Of a stretch of DNA of 53,515 nucleotides, positions 1 through 8,500 are shown one piece after another. The DNA lies in the IMG/VR virus record IMGVR_UViG_3300021373_000958, positions 1 to 53,515 of that record; one strand, written 5' to 3'. The stretch comes from a virus. Each line of letters opens with the position of its first letter. The stretch's first letter is position 1. The translations under genes were made by a program, and so were the position numbers. The notes under the pieces were generated by a model, which was given only the letters and a program-made list of their open reading frames with translations, searched no databases and was not told where the DNA came from.

Positions 1-1041
1 CCTATTCTGGGCGTAGTATGTAGTGCTCGTATTATTTAGAGTGTCATAAGATTCAGGTGACCACTTAGCACCAGATGTTTGACCAGTAATTACTTCAGCG
101 GTAGTGAAGGTTCCTGTTCTGTTGATGACCTGTAGAGATCTTGTAGTAGCATCCCAGGACTTGACTTCTGCTCTGTTGTCTTTTGGCGAGTAGTCGATTG
201 TAACGGTAGGTGCTGAAGTATACCCAGAACCACCGTTAGTGATAAGGATGCCAGTAACAAGACCAGTCGAACTAACTGATGCTGTGGCTGTTGCTCCACT
301 TCCTCCGCCTCCTGAGATTGTAACTGTAGGTGGTAATGCAGAATTGTAATGCAATCCACTATCAGTAATGGTGATGCTATCTACAGCATCTCCATCTGTT
401 GTTGCTGTCGCCTTAGCAAGGAACTCATCGCCAACAACTTCCTCACCAACAACAAATGCTCCTGTGCCACCAGGATCCATAACAAGTTTGATGGCAGCGC
501 CAAACTCCAGTTCAATATCATCAATCTCTTCAACACCTGTCTCAAAGGTATCGCTACCGAGTTCATAGAGTTCACAAGTTAATATGTAGAATTGGATCTT
601 GCCAAACTGGAAGAATGGACTTTCTTTCTCTACAAACTTGATCTCGTAGATGTCTTGTGTTAGTGGGAAGTAAAGAAGGTCTCCTTCATTAGGTCTTCCG
701 TCATAAGTTAGAGTTGGTTGCTCTGCTGCTACTACCTGATCCCAACGTCTAGTTGAGACACGGAATACAACCTCGTCTGTAATTTTCAATCCAAACTTAC
801 TGACAAACTCTGCTCCGTCAGCAAATCCAGTTACATTTTGTAGAAGCATCTCAATCTGAAACTGCTCCTGATACTTTGAATATCTTACCTCTTCAAGAGT
901 ATTATCTTGAAGCATAGTTCTAGGCAGATAATAGATATCTGTTCCGAACAATTTAATTTGCTCGTCAACTAGATCCTGGTAGAGGTTTTGCTCTCCAGGA
1001 TCTCCCTGATAGTATGTTGGAAAGTAAGGACTAGTAGGCAT
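1..1041 (-). CDS. 14: neck protein gp14, 3' end cut by window edge
   Basis: Open for 347 codons from ATG at 1041 to the window edge, so the C-terminus is missing. In T4, gp14 and gp13 form the collar that closes the DNA-filled head and takes the tail. The opening (MPTSPYFPTYYQGDPGEQNL) and the position directly after gp13 fit gp14 of cyanophages. The visible part already exceeds T4 gp14 (256 aa). From about residue 235 it carries two copies of a G-x-G-Y repeat (GGGGSGATATAS, then GGSGYTSAPTVTID) that also occurs in the giant tail proteins of this window. The start lies 2 nt from the gp13 stop, implying translational coupling. The name is inferred from synteny and remembered family sequence. 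Confidence 0.85.
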   Translation of the reverse strand, partial: MPTSPYFPTYYQGDPGEQNLYQDLVDEQIKLFGTDIYYLPRTMLQDNTLEEVRYSKYQEQFQIEMLLQNVTGFADGAEFVSKFGLKITDEVVFRVSTRRWDQVVAAEQPTLTYDGRPNEGDLLYFPLTQDIYEIKFVEKESPFFQFGKIQFYILTCELYELGSDTFETGVEEIDDIELEFGAAIKLVMDPGGTGAFVVGEEVVGDEFLAKATATTDGDAVDSITITDSGLHYNSALPPTVTISGGGGSGATATASVSSTGLVTGILITNGGSGYTSAPTVTIDYSPKDNRAEVKSWDATTRSLQVINRTGTFTTAEVITGQTSGAKWSPESYDTLNNTSTTYYAQNR

Positions 1042-1042
1042 C

Positions 1043-1843
1043 TTATCCGATCATATCCATAGGTGGAATAGCATACTTGCTGAGAACTTCGCTTTCGATT
1101 TTCTCAATTTCTGCTAGTGCGTCTGTGTAGAGTTCTCTGCCGTTGAGGGTGATACCACCAGGCAGTTGAACATTGTTGAACTTGATTAGGTTCTGACCCC
1201 ACTGCTTCTTCATCAGAGCAGTAGCATATCTCTTCACGAACATATCATTATACATTTCAGTCGCATCTGTAGGATCGATGAGACGATGTGCTTCAATCAA
1301 GAGCCAGGTATCCTCTTTGAGGAATGACTTATTGATGTCAAGATACAAACGATCACGACGCATGGTGTATCTGAACTGCTGGAATGATCCATTGTTGAGG
1401 ACCATATCTAGAGTTTCTAGATACTGTTTATTCATATAGTAGTTGAGGATATCAAGTGATCCAAACGCATACAAGTCGTTCAGGAACAACTGATATTCAA
1501 CACCAAAAAGGTTTGAACGAATTGAGTTGCTGACTAGACCGAATACTCTGGTGACACCTACAACATGATCTGGAATGGGAATATAATTTGTCGCCTCTTC
1601 CCAGTTCGTAGTTCCAGATGATGTGGTATCTTCACCATCAAATCTTGTTAGATCATCAGCATTGATTTTGTGTCTTAGGTATGCTCTCTCCATACCATTG
1701 TAGCAGTTCTCTTGGAAGAACTGGATGGTATCGTCAATAACATTGTTTACCTGTTCGTCGTCAATATTAACTTGGAGGACAGGCTCACCAAGCTGCCTCT
1801 TACAGTAAGTGATAAGATCAGCCCTAGAACTTGGAGATGCCAT
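1043..1843 (-). CDS. 13: neck protein gp13
   Basis: 266-residue protein (T4 gp13 is 309 aa) beginning MASPSSRADLITYCKRQLGE, the usual opening of cyanophage gp13. With gp14 it forms the neck connecting portal and tail. I chose ATG at 1843 rather than the in-frame TTG at 1852 because it matches the family N-terminus; an AGAAGG Shine-Dalgarno lies upstream. That Shine-Dalgarno is inside the 3' arm of a terminator-like hairpin (1854-1888), while a late promoter at 1891-1898 would start transcription within the hairpin. gp14 follows after 1 nt. Confidence 0.9.
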   Translation of the reverse strand: MASPSSRADLITYCKRQLGEPVLQVNIDDEQVNNVIDDTIQFFQENCYNGMERAYLRHKINADDLTRFDGEDTTSSGTTNWEEATNYIPIPDHVVGVTRVFGLVSNSIRSNLFGVEYQLFLNDLYAFGSLDILNYYMNKQYLETLDMVLNNGSFQQFRYTMRRDRLYLDINKSFLKEDTWLLIEAHRLIDPTDATEMYNDMFVKRYATALMKKQWGQNLIKFNNVQLPGGITLNGRELYTDALAEIEKIESEVLSKYAIPPMDMIG

Positions 1844-1850
1844 TACACAC

Positions 1851-1888
1851 AAAAAATCCCTTCTTACCTATTTAGGAAGAAGGGATTT
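1851..1888 (-). terminator. Rho-independent terminator overlapping the gp13 ribosome binding site
   Basis: Perfect 12-bp inverted repeat (AAATCCCTTCTT at 1854-1865, its complement at 1877-1888), with a further 3-bp pairing in the loop. On the minus strand it is followed by TTTTTT (1851-1856). It lies between the small coiled-coil gene (stop 1894) and gp13. The 3' arm contains the AGAAGG that should serve gp13, so read-through RNA would hide the gp13 start. Confidence 0.8.
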
Positions 1889-1890
1889 AG

Positions 1891-1898
1891 TATTTATT
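1891..1898 (-). promoter_or_regulatory. T4-type late promoter for gp13
   Basis: The minus strand reads AATAAATA, matching the T4-like late consensus NATAAATA. It sits 48 nt upstream of the gp13 start and overlaps the stop codon of the preceding gene. The expected start site, about 6 nt downstream, falls at the edge of the terminator hairpin, so RNAs from this promoter would lack its 5' arm. Confidence 0.75.
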
Positions 1899-2088
1899 CT
1901 ACTACTTCGGTTGGTGCTACTTGACCCTCTTCTCCTTCTCCTTCAAGAAGACCTAGAGTTTCTAAACCACCTTCTAGTTTTAGTTTGTATTCTTTTGCTT
2001 TAGTCAGATTTGTTTCTAATTCCGAAATCTGTTTTGCGGTTTGAGCAATCTGCTCTTCAAAGTTTTTCTTTAATGTTGCTGGATCCAT
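1894..2088 (-). CDS. small coiled-coil protein next to gp13
   Basis: 64 residues from ATG 2088 (MDPATLKKNFEEQIAQTAKQ); an upstream in-frame GTG at 2097 is possible, but a GGTGA Shine-Dalgarno suits 2088. Residues 5-45 are heptad-like and charged, predicting a single coiled coil, followed by an acidic Gly/Glu tail. It has its own late promoter (2117-2124) and is followed by a terminator. Similar short coiled-coil proteins often sit beside gp13 in cyanophages. The role is unknown, perhaps a minor virion or assembly factor. Confidence 0.7.
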   Translation of the reverse strand: MDPATLKKNFEEQIAQTAKQISELETNLTKAKEYKLKLEGGLETLGLLEGEGEEGQVAPTEVVE

Positions 2089-2116
2089 AGTAATCACCGT
2101 GAATTGTGTGTGTAAG

Positions 2117-2124
2117 TATTTAGT
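2117..2124 (-). promoter_or_regulatory. late-promoter-like octamer ACTAAATA
   Basis: The minus strand reads ACTAAATA, 29 nt upstream of the 64-residue coiled-coil gene. The same variant octamer recurs before the DUF4815 giant (27183-27190) and before the 71-residue gene (42396-42403), suggesting a second flavour of late promoter. Confidence 0.55.
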
Positions 2125-2721
2125 CTATCTCTGTTGAGGGATAGGAACAAAATTGCAAGAAAAAATTACTCTTTCTTCATCTGATAAATTTTTTGGAGCA
2201 TAGTGATTTAGCATACTGGGAAAAAATATAATGTCACCAGATTTGATGTCTTCTGGGCAAAACATTTGAGTTACACCGCCAATATAATCTCCGTGTGGAG
2301 AAATAAAAGTTGTTGGCATATGCTTTTCTTGATCAAAATCAATATAAAGCACACAACTAAATCCCAAAGATCCGTGGTTATGTACACCATGTAGTTGATT
2401 ATTAGTCAGTTTTTCAAACCATGCTCCACTTACTGTCCAATCAACACTTGCTAGTTCTGGGATTAGCTTAGGAACTTCATCAAAGAATTTTTGTGCAGTT
2501 GGTGTAATAATACTCAGCATATTCTGTAGATACTGAGGACTGCTATTATACTTTGCATTTGCTTGAAAATCTGTATAGAGATTATCTCCATCTCTACCAT
2601 CTTTATTGATTTCCTCAATGAAAGAATTTGCATACTGCGAAAGTGCGTATGTCTTATTCAATGTATCCCAATCTTCTATGGAATACTTCCCGATCGGGAT
2701 CTGAAAAATATTAGTAATCAT
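2125..2721 (-). CDS. 2OG-Fe(II) oxygenase family protein (TIGR02466-like)
   Basis: 198 residues. A putative 2-oxoglutarate/Fe(II)-dependent hydroxylase with a double-stranded beta-helix pattern. Candidate iron ligands are H114 and H116 (HGVHNH) and H173 in GDIIFFPSMLNHYAPKN; R184 (EERVIFSCNF) fits the 2-oxoglutarate anchor. It starts inside the end of the upstream oxygenase gene by an ATGA overlap at 2718-2721, so the two are translationally coupled. It sits in a late tail operon, so the target may be a virion protein, but this is inference. The first ligand pair is HxH rather than HxD, as in the third oxygenase at 48423. Confidence 0.75.
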   Translation of the reverse strand: MITNIFQIPIGKYSIEDWDTLNKTYALSQYANSFIEEINKDGRDGDNLYTDFQANAKYNSSPQYLQNMLSIITPTAQKFFDEVPKLIPELASVDWTVSGAWFEKLTNNQLHGVHNHGSLGFSCVLYIDFDQEKHMPTTFISPHGDYIGGVTQMFCPEDIKSGDIIFFPSMLNHYAPKNLSDEERVIFSCNFVPIPQQR

Positions 2722-3407
2722 AACAAATCAAAGAAAAATACTTGTGTTAGCCTTGAATTTTCTGGAGTGGTTCCAAAATACTTCGTTGCAGAATGAAAAT
2801 GTTTAGCATTGAAAATAACACATCTATTAAAAACATTTTCACAATATTCTAGCATCTCCCATTCATCAAAGTTTGATGCTTGTTCTGGCGTGAATAATTG
2901 TTCTTTATCAGTTTTATAAAATTTTCCAGTTTCTTTATGTTTAAAAAACCCAGTTCCAGTTCCTTCTGGTGGATCTGGAGTTAAGTATACAACTCCCGCA
3001 AATGAATTCATTTCGTCGGAATGTATCCACATTTTTGAATTTTCATCACAATACTGGAAACATCCATTAGACATTGGCAGAAAAGGATTTAGATATATAT
3101 CTGTTCCTTTTATTTTCATCTCCATATTTGTTAGATCGAATTCAAGGAGATCAAATGATACTTCTTTGTCAACTGCTAATGTAAATGCCCATCTGGTTGT
3201 ATCTATGGAACGACCCAAACTTCGTTCCATTTTATCTTTATTTTCAATTAGATTTTTTAGACATGCCTTTGTTCTTCTGCCTGGATAAATCTCAAAACCA
3301 TTAGCTCTTTTTTTATCGCCTGGTATGTTATCGTCAGTTTTAAATTTTGACAGGGCAAGATCTCTGACCCCATATGGGTCGTCATACCAATTATCAACTA
3401 TGATCAT
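2718..3407 (-). CDS. prolyl-hydroxylase-like 2OG-Fe(II) oxygenase (DUF6445-like)
   Basis: 229 residues starting MIIVDNWYDDPYGVRDLALS. The metal site is clear: H129-x-D131 (MWIHSDE), a distal His in AKHFHSATKYFG (H203 or H205) and R219 before TQVFFF. The N-terminal layout (dPygvRdlAL, then xGRRTxxxL) resembles the DUF6445/prolyl 4-hydroxylase-like group common in cyanophages. It overlaps the next oxygenase by 4 nt. The substrate is unknown; paired hydroxylases beside fibre genes could modify structural proteins, but nothing in the sequence proves it. Confidence 0.75.
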   Translation of the reverse strand: MIIVDNWYDDPYGVRDLALSKFKTDDNIPGDKKRANGFEIYPGRRTKACLKNLIENKDKMERSLGRSIDTTRWAFTLAVDKEVSFDLLEFDLTNMEMKIKGTDIYLNPFLPMSNGCFQYCDENSKMWIHSDEMNSFAGVVYLTPDPPEGTGTGFFKHKETGKFYKTDKEQLFTPEQASNFDEWEMLEYCENVFNRCVIFNAKHFHSATKYFGTTPENSRLTQVFFFDLL

Positions 3408-3422
3408 AATAAAATTAAATTC

Positions 3423-3746
3423 TTATTCTGGTTTTGGAAACTGATCTTTAATTTCTTGAATTGCTGCTTTCCAACCATCATAACCAAGATGGAAGAGCAT
3501 GTCTAGTTGCTCATGATATTCTGGATATGCTTCAATTCTTTGATTTGCATATAGTTGTTCGGCATCAAACTTTGCTAGCAACTCAGCGTGCTTAGCTTCA
3601 ATCTCTTCTTTAGATGGTTGTGCGTGGACATTATCTGGCATCCACTCAACATTGCCGTCTTCATCAATTGAAAACATTGCTCCATCTGGATACATTGCAT
3701 GTAAAGTATCCGCAAGATCTGGACGTGGGGTTAATCTTCTAAACAT
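3423..3746 (-). CDS. XkdW-like protein, putative tail-fibre assembly chaperone
   Basis: 107 residues. The N-terminus contains MYPDGAMFSIDEDGNVEW; the C-terminus (YPEYHEQLDMLFHLGYDGWK followed by IKDQFPKP) matches the hallmark of XkdW/phage tail-fibre chaperone-like domains (Y-P-x-x-x-E-Q-L-D-x-L-...-W-...-I-K-x-x-x-P-K-P). Such proteins usually follow fibre genes; here it follows three fibre-like paralogues. A perfect late promoter (TATAAATA) lies 25 nt upstream. The family call is by eye, and the chaperone role is inferred from position. Confidence 0.65.
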   Translation of the reverse strand: MFRRLTPRPDLADTLHAMYPDGAMFSIDEDGNVEWMPDNVHAQPSKEEIEAKHAELLAKFDAEQLYANQRIEAYPEYHEQLDMLFHLGYDGWKAAIQEIKDQFPKPE

Positions 3747-3770
3747 TGGTGCTTCAATCTTCCAGCGTAT

Positions 3771-3784
3771 TATTTATATTTATT
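3771..3784 (-). promoter_or_regulatory. double T4-type late promoter
   Basis: Two overlapping octamers on the minus strand: TATAAATA (3771-3778, the exact T4 consensus) and AATAAATA (3777-3784). They lie 25-38 nt upstream of the XkdW-like gene and overlap the stop of the preceding fibre-like gene. Confidence 0.75.
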
Positions 3785-4337
3785 ATGGTCTAATACTTTC
3801 GTAAATTGTGGCACTGCAAAGACCAGTCTCATAACTATCCTGACCCCAAGAACCTACGGTTCTGTTTTGATAGAACGTATAGTTACCTGTACTAGAACTT
3901 CTCACAGCTGGACAAAAATAAGTATATCCAGTTGTATTAGCAATACAGTGATATAACAGATACCAGCAAGATGGTGTAGAACTTTCGTTTCTATCATACC
4001 ATCCAGATGCGTATCCCATCCATCTATTGTTGTTTGTGGAGTTTCTGCCTTGCTCACCGCCAGTTGTGACTAGACCGCCATTTCTGTGAATTAACCAAAC
4101 ATTATCTTGGTGTAATTCTCCCATAATCATAAACTCAACAATAAGTCTACTGGAAGATGCAGTTGGGGTAATTCCAATAGTAAGATCTCTCAAAGGAGTT
4201 CCACTTCCACTATTTGGTGATGAAAGTGAATTTTTTCTCTCACTCATTACAGTATTTACCTGAATGACTGGTCCATTATTTGTGAGGATATTTCTTCCTG
4301 CTAAGGTTTGAATTGTATTTGTTTTAATTAGTGACAT
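3783..4337 (-). CDS. tail-fibre-like protein, paralogue 3 of a tandem triplet
   Basis: 184 residues, homologous to the two genes transcribed before it. Shared landmarks in order: MSxI/L-x-T/V-N near the N-terminus, a G-x-V/I-Q-x-x-x-V segment, S-x-P-N-S, an ITP strand, YDRN-SSTP near the middle, PAVRSSS, an F/L-Y-x-NR strand and a C-terminal QDSYE. This pattern suggests a small beta-rich adhesin or fibre tip. The function is inferred from the location between a giant fibre gene and a chaperone-like gene. No transmembrane or enzymatic motif is visible. Confidence 0.65.
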   Translation of the reverse strand: MSLIKTNTIQTLAGRNILTNNGPVIQVNTVMSERKNSLSSPNSGSGTPLRDLTIGITPTASSSRLIVEFMIMGELHQDNVWLIHRNGGLVTTGGEQGRNSTNNNRWMGYASGWYDRNESSTPSCWYLLYHCIANTTGYTYFCPAVRSSSTGNYTFYQNRTVGSWGQDSYETGLCSATIYESIRP

Positions 4338-4342
4338 GATTT

Positions 4343-4909
4343 TTATCCTCTTGTTACTTCAAACGCAATCATGGAAGAATAGCAAATTTCATAACTATTT
4401 TGCCCAGCAGAACTCTGAGTTCTATTTAGATATAATGTTCTGTTGCTACCATTAGAAGATCTAACCCCAGGAGTAAATCTAATCTGGGAAAGAGTGTTTG
4501 CTTGCCAAGTTCCTTGTAAGAAATAATTTCTTGGGGTAGAACTATTATCATCACCAGTATAATCACCAGCAATCATACCAGAGTGTCTTGGGTTGAAATT
4601 GTGAAATGAGTTTGCATCTACTCCATATGGCAAACTTTCATCTTTACCATAGTCACGAAGAATTGTTATAACTGTGTCGTGATGAATTTCACCAGCCAAA
4701 CATAGTTGAACAACAATAAGATTATTAGGATGCTGTGGCGTAATAGTTAGAGTTAAAGAAGTTACTGGAGTAAAAATATAACTATTTGGAGCACTCCATG
4801 TATTTCTAGCATCTGTTCTTACATGAACTGTCTGAACAATATTTCCACTATTGTTCAAAAGTTTTTTGTTGGATGTGTTTACAATTGAATTTACTTTAAG
4901 TGTGCTCAT
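4343..4909 (-). CDS. tail-fibre-like protein, paralogue 2 of a tandem triplet
   Basis: 188 residues from ATG 4909 (MSTLKVNSIV). An in-frame start six codons upstream exists, but 4909 aligns with the paralogues and makes an ATGA overlap with the preceding stop. It keeps the triplet's landmarks (LLNNSG-NIVQ, ITP, an SSTP segment, PGVRSSN, LYLNR, QNSYE) with a diverged centre. The tandem copies may give alternative receptor-binding specificities or a heteromeric tip; this is inference. Confidence 0.65.
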   Translation of the reverse strand: MSTLKVNSIVNTSNKKLLNNSGNIVQTVHVRTDARNTWSAPNSYIFTPVTSLTLTITPQHPNNLIVVQLCLAGEIHHDTVITILRDYGKDESLPYGVDANSFHNFNPRHSGMIAGDYTGDDNSSTPRNYFLQGTWQANTLSQIRFTPGVRSSNGSNRTLYLNRTQSSAGQNSYEICYSSMIAFEVTRG

Positions 4910-5466
4910 ACTGCTACCTCCCAGCAAACTCCAGATGATACGGTAATTTCATATGCGTTTTGACCATTGTTGCCACTACCAACACAGCGATTTAAATAGA
5001 ACGTTCTGCCTGATGAGTTAGAACTTCTAACAGCTGGTCTATAAGATCTGGATGATGTGGAACCAGCAATTCCAGACCAGAAAATTACCGTGTTTTGTGG
5101 AGTTGAACTATTGTTTCTGTCATAAACTGAAGGAGCAGCACCAGTCCATCTTGAATTTGAATATGAGTTATATCCTTGAGCTCCACTTTGAGTAATAAGA
5201 CTACCATCCTGATAGACAGTGAATACTGCGTTTTCATTATTAAATTCGCCGTTAACCATCCACTTACAGATAATTCTGTTAGCGGAATTTCTTGGGGTGA
5301 TGGTCAAATTTAACTGTGAAATTACAGTTCCATTACCAGAGCCTGGTGCTGAAAATGTAGTTCTAGTATCAGTCCTTACAACAACACATTGGACGATAGA
5401 TCCAGCTGTATTTAAAAGTGGTCTACCATCTACAGTTTGGACAGCATTAGTTCGTATAGTGCTCAT
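4906..5466 (-). CDS. tail-fibre-like protein, paralogue 1 of a tandem triplet
   Basis: 186 residues, first of three tandem paralogues in the transcript. N-terminus MSTIRTNAVQTVDGRPLLNT; landmarks ITPRNSANR, YDRNNSSTP, YRPAVRSSNS, TFYLNR and QNAYEI match its two neighbours. A late promoter (5491-5498) lies 25 nt upstream, so the triplet and the following XkdW-like gene probably form one late unit. It is probably a virion surface protein. Confidence 0.65.
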   Translation of the reverse strand: MSTIRTNAVQTVDGRPLLNTAGSIVQCVVVRTDTRTTFSAPGSGNGTVISQLNLTITPRNSANRIICKWMVNGEFNNENAVFTVYQDGSLITQSGAQGYNSYSNSRWTGAAPSVYDRNNSSTPQNTVIFWSGIAGSTSSRSYRPAVRSSNSSGRTFYLNRCVGSGNNGQNAYEITVSSGVCWEVAV

Positions 5467-5490
5467 TACTATTAGTTACTCCGTATTGAC

Positions 5491-5498
5491 TATTTATT
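5491..5498 (-). promoter_or_regulatory. T4-type late promoter for the fibre-like triplet
   Basis: The minus strand reads AATAAATA, 25 nt upstream of the first triplet gene, in the short gap after the 2996-codon fibre gene. Confidence 0.75.
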
Positions 5499-5505
5499 AA
5501 GATTA

Positions 5506-8500
5506 TCAAATGACTGTCCAAGTTCCACCATTGCCAATGTATACGGTGATGTTACTATTAACCGTAATTGGACCATAACTACATGCGTTTAGTGTTGTTG
5601 GAATTGTGAGGTTTTCGGCAATAGATTGTCTGTTTGCCTTGACAACACCATAAGTATCCAACCACTGACGATCGCCATTAGCATAGAGAACGTTGTTATT
5701 ATTGTTGGAGTTATTTCCGAGAGAAGTGCTTCCAAATGATGCAGTATATGTTCTGAAAGTCTTAGCGTAAATGTTACCAGTATTGGCATCAATATCTCCA
5801 CCAAATACCGCTTGGTTATTTGTTAGGTTGAGATACAATGGCCATCTGCTATTAGCAACTTGAGTCCATGCGCCTGTAGAAGCATTTGTAGCACCGCATA
5901 AGAAATACATCAAGTTGGAATTGACATGAATGTATCCTGATCTATTGTTGGTATCTCTAAATGTGATAGTTGGAGCAGTTCCAGTCATCATGATACCATC
6001 ACTGTTACCAGTTAGTCTTGCAACACCAGCAGTCAGAGTTGCTGTATTAGAAGAACCAAGATATAGGTTACCACTGTTATCCATGTAACCAACATTGCTT
6101 CCACCTCTTCTAAATCTTACAACCTCGGTGCTGTTAGAACCAGCGTTGATATACCATCTGTTTGAGTGATACTCAAGTTTACCAACTCCAGATCCAGCGT
6201 CACCACTCCAAGTGGATGTAGAAGTTTGAGTAATTCTAGTGCTATTACCAGTCAGAGAAATGCTACCAGTTAGAGTTACATTTCTTGCACTTACAATATC
6301 ACCAGTACCAAGTGTTAGAGATGTTCCAAAAATTCCACCAGCACCATTAACTCTAAATGTCTCAGCGTCATTACCTCTAACTTGTATAGCGTAGGTTGCT
6401 CCAGATCCAACATCAACTTTAAGACCATATTCATTCGCGCTACCATTATATTTGTCAACAATCAGACCCCAATCATTGTTGTTGGTTGCTGTGATGTATA
6501 CCGTAGCATCATTTGTTGCACTAGCAGTTCCACCATTGATTACTACCTCTGGCGATTCAATTCTTCCAGTAAATGTAACTGTATTGGAATTATATGGATA
6601 TTGGAATACTACCGTATTAGTTCCGTTATCTTTTCTATAGAATGCAATTCTATCAGCGAGTTCACCAGAAGAGAATGTAGGTGAACCATCACCATTATAT
6701 GCAAGACCACCACCGTAAGTAGATGACTGACCAACATAGAGATATCCAGTTCCCTGTGAGTTACCATATGCTTCAAAACCAGCGTTGTTGGAATCATTCG
6801 TTAGGACACGAACAAATCTTCCCGAACCAGTAGCAGTGGAACCAACAGTCAGGTTACCAGTCATGGTATCGCCAGACTTCAGGACGTTCAGAGAAGCAGC
6901 ACCAGTTAGAGATGCAGTAATGTTGTTAGCAGCAAAATTACCACTACTATCTCTGATTACAGCGGTTCCGTTTGCAACGCTACTGTTATAAGATCCACTA
7001 GATAGTCCAACCTCAAAAGTAACGTTACCTTCGTTCCAAACTTTGTTATTGTTTAGTGTGAGACTGTTTGGATCAAAAGCAGTAATATTCAGAGATCCCT
7101 GACCAGGATTTCCTGCTGTTCCACCACCAGTGGCAGTAATTGAAACATCAAATGCATTACCATTACCACTAGATCTGAACAAGATCTCTGGAGAACCAGA
7201 TACTGCAGAAGCACCAAGGGTTAGTGCAGCTTGTCCACCACTACCAGTTAGTGATGCCAACTCATAAGTTGTTAGAGTTGCTGGTGTGTAGTCATCAAAT
7301 GGAACGTTAATTGAGGCGGTTCCAATTCTGATAGCACCAGAAGCACCAAATCCACCGTTATCAAGTCGTACTCTTAGAATAGTGTAATGTTCGGTGGGAT
7401 CTGTATTAGTATCATCTGTGATTACATTGAGAACATATACCGTTCCAACACCTTGCGAATCGCTATCATATAGATTGATTGTTTCATTAATTAAGAATGG
7501 GAAAGTGTTTAGAACTCGTCCAGAAATATAAACATCAAAAATTGAGTTTCCAGAATAGTTTTTGACACTTAGTGTTTCATAAATGTGAGTGTTATCAAAC
7601 AACTCTGGCATATGAGAAGCACCAATTCTTCCGAAATTGATATTTCTTCCATTTTGATACCAAGTTCCTTGCTTACCATCAAGAACATCAGCATCTAGAC
7701 CAGATCCAACACCATCATTTCCATCATGCCACAATAGTCTCCAATCAGACCATTCCGAAACACCTGCTCCAGATCCACGCAACCAAAGATTGTTTTTATC
7801 GGTAAACGCTAACTGTCTTACACCACCACCAGTATCATCATTAGAAGTATCTCCAAACTGACGGAAAGTGATAACACCATGATATCCGCTGTCTGGATCA
7901 TCTGGTCTAGTTGGATCTGCCAAACCATCTGATAAATTAGTCTTCCAAGCGGATGTGATACCAACATTAAATGTATTTGGCAATCCGCTGTTTCCAGAGT
8001 TTAGTGTCTGAGTATTCAGACGAATTGTGTTACCAGACTGACCACTGATAGAGATGCTGTAAGTACCACTACCAAGTTTTGATGGTCCGATACTAGAATC
8101 GATGAAGTATTGACCATCTAAGTAGTAGTTACCATGCTGACCATCTAGTTTGTCAGCATCAAATCCAGATTCTGGTCCCTGGTCAATGTAAACACCACCA
8201 CCAGAAACAAATCTAAACTGACCAATTCTTCCAGTTGCTGTATCTGATTTGAGGAAACGAACGATACCAGCATTACCATATGGATCAGCATCAAGAGTTT
8301 TATCATCAACTCTTCTAATGTCCATTCCAATAACGCCACTGTTTTTAACAGAGTTAGCAACTTTAGCTGCAAGAACAAGACCGTTACCAGTGCCAAGAAT
8401 AGTTGGGTTTGGAGAAATTGTATAATCGTCAGTGAAGTTTGATCCTCCATCTGTTACGATAACGCTGGTAACACCACCATTAGTAACAACGATGTTAGCG

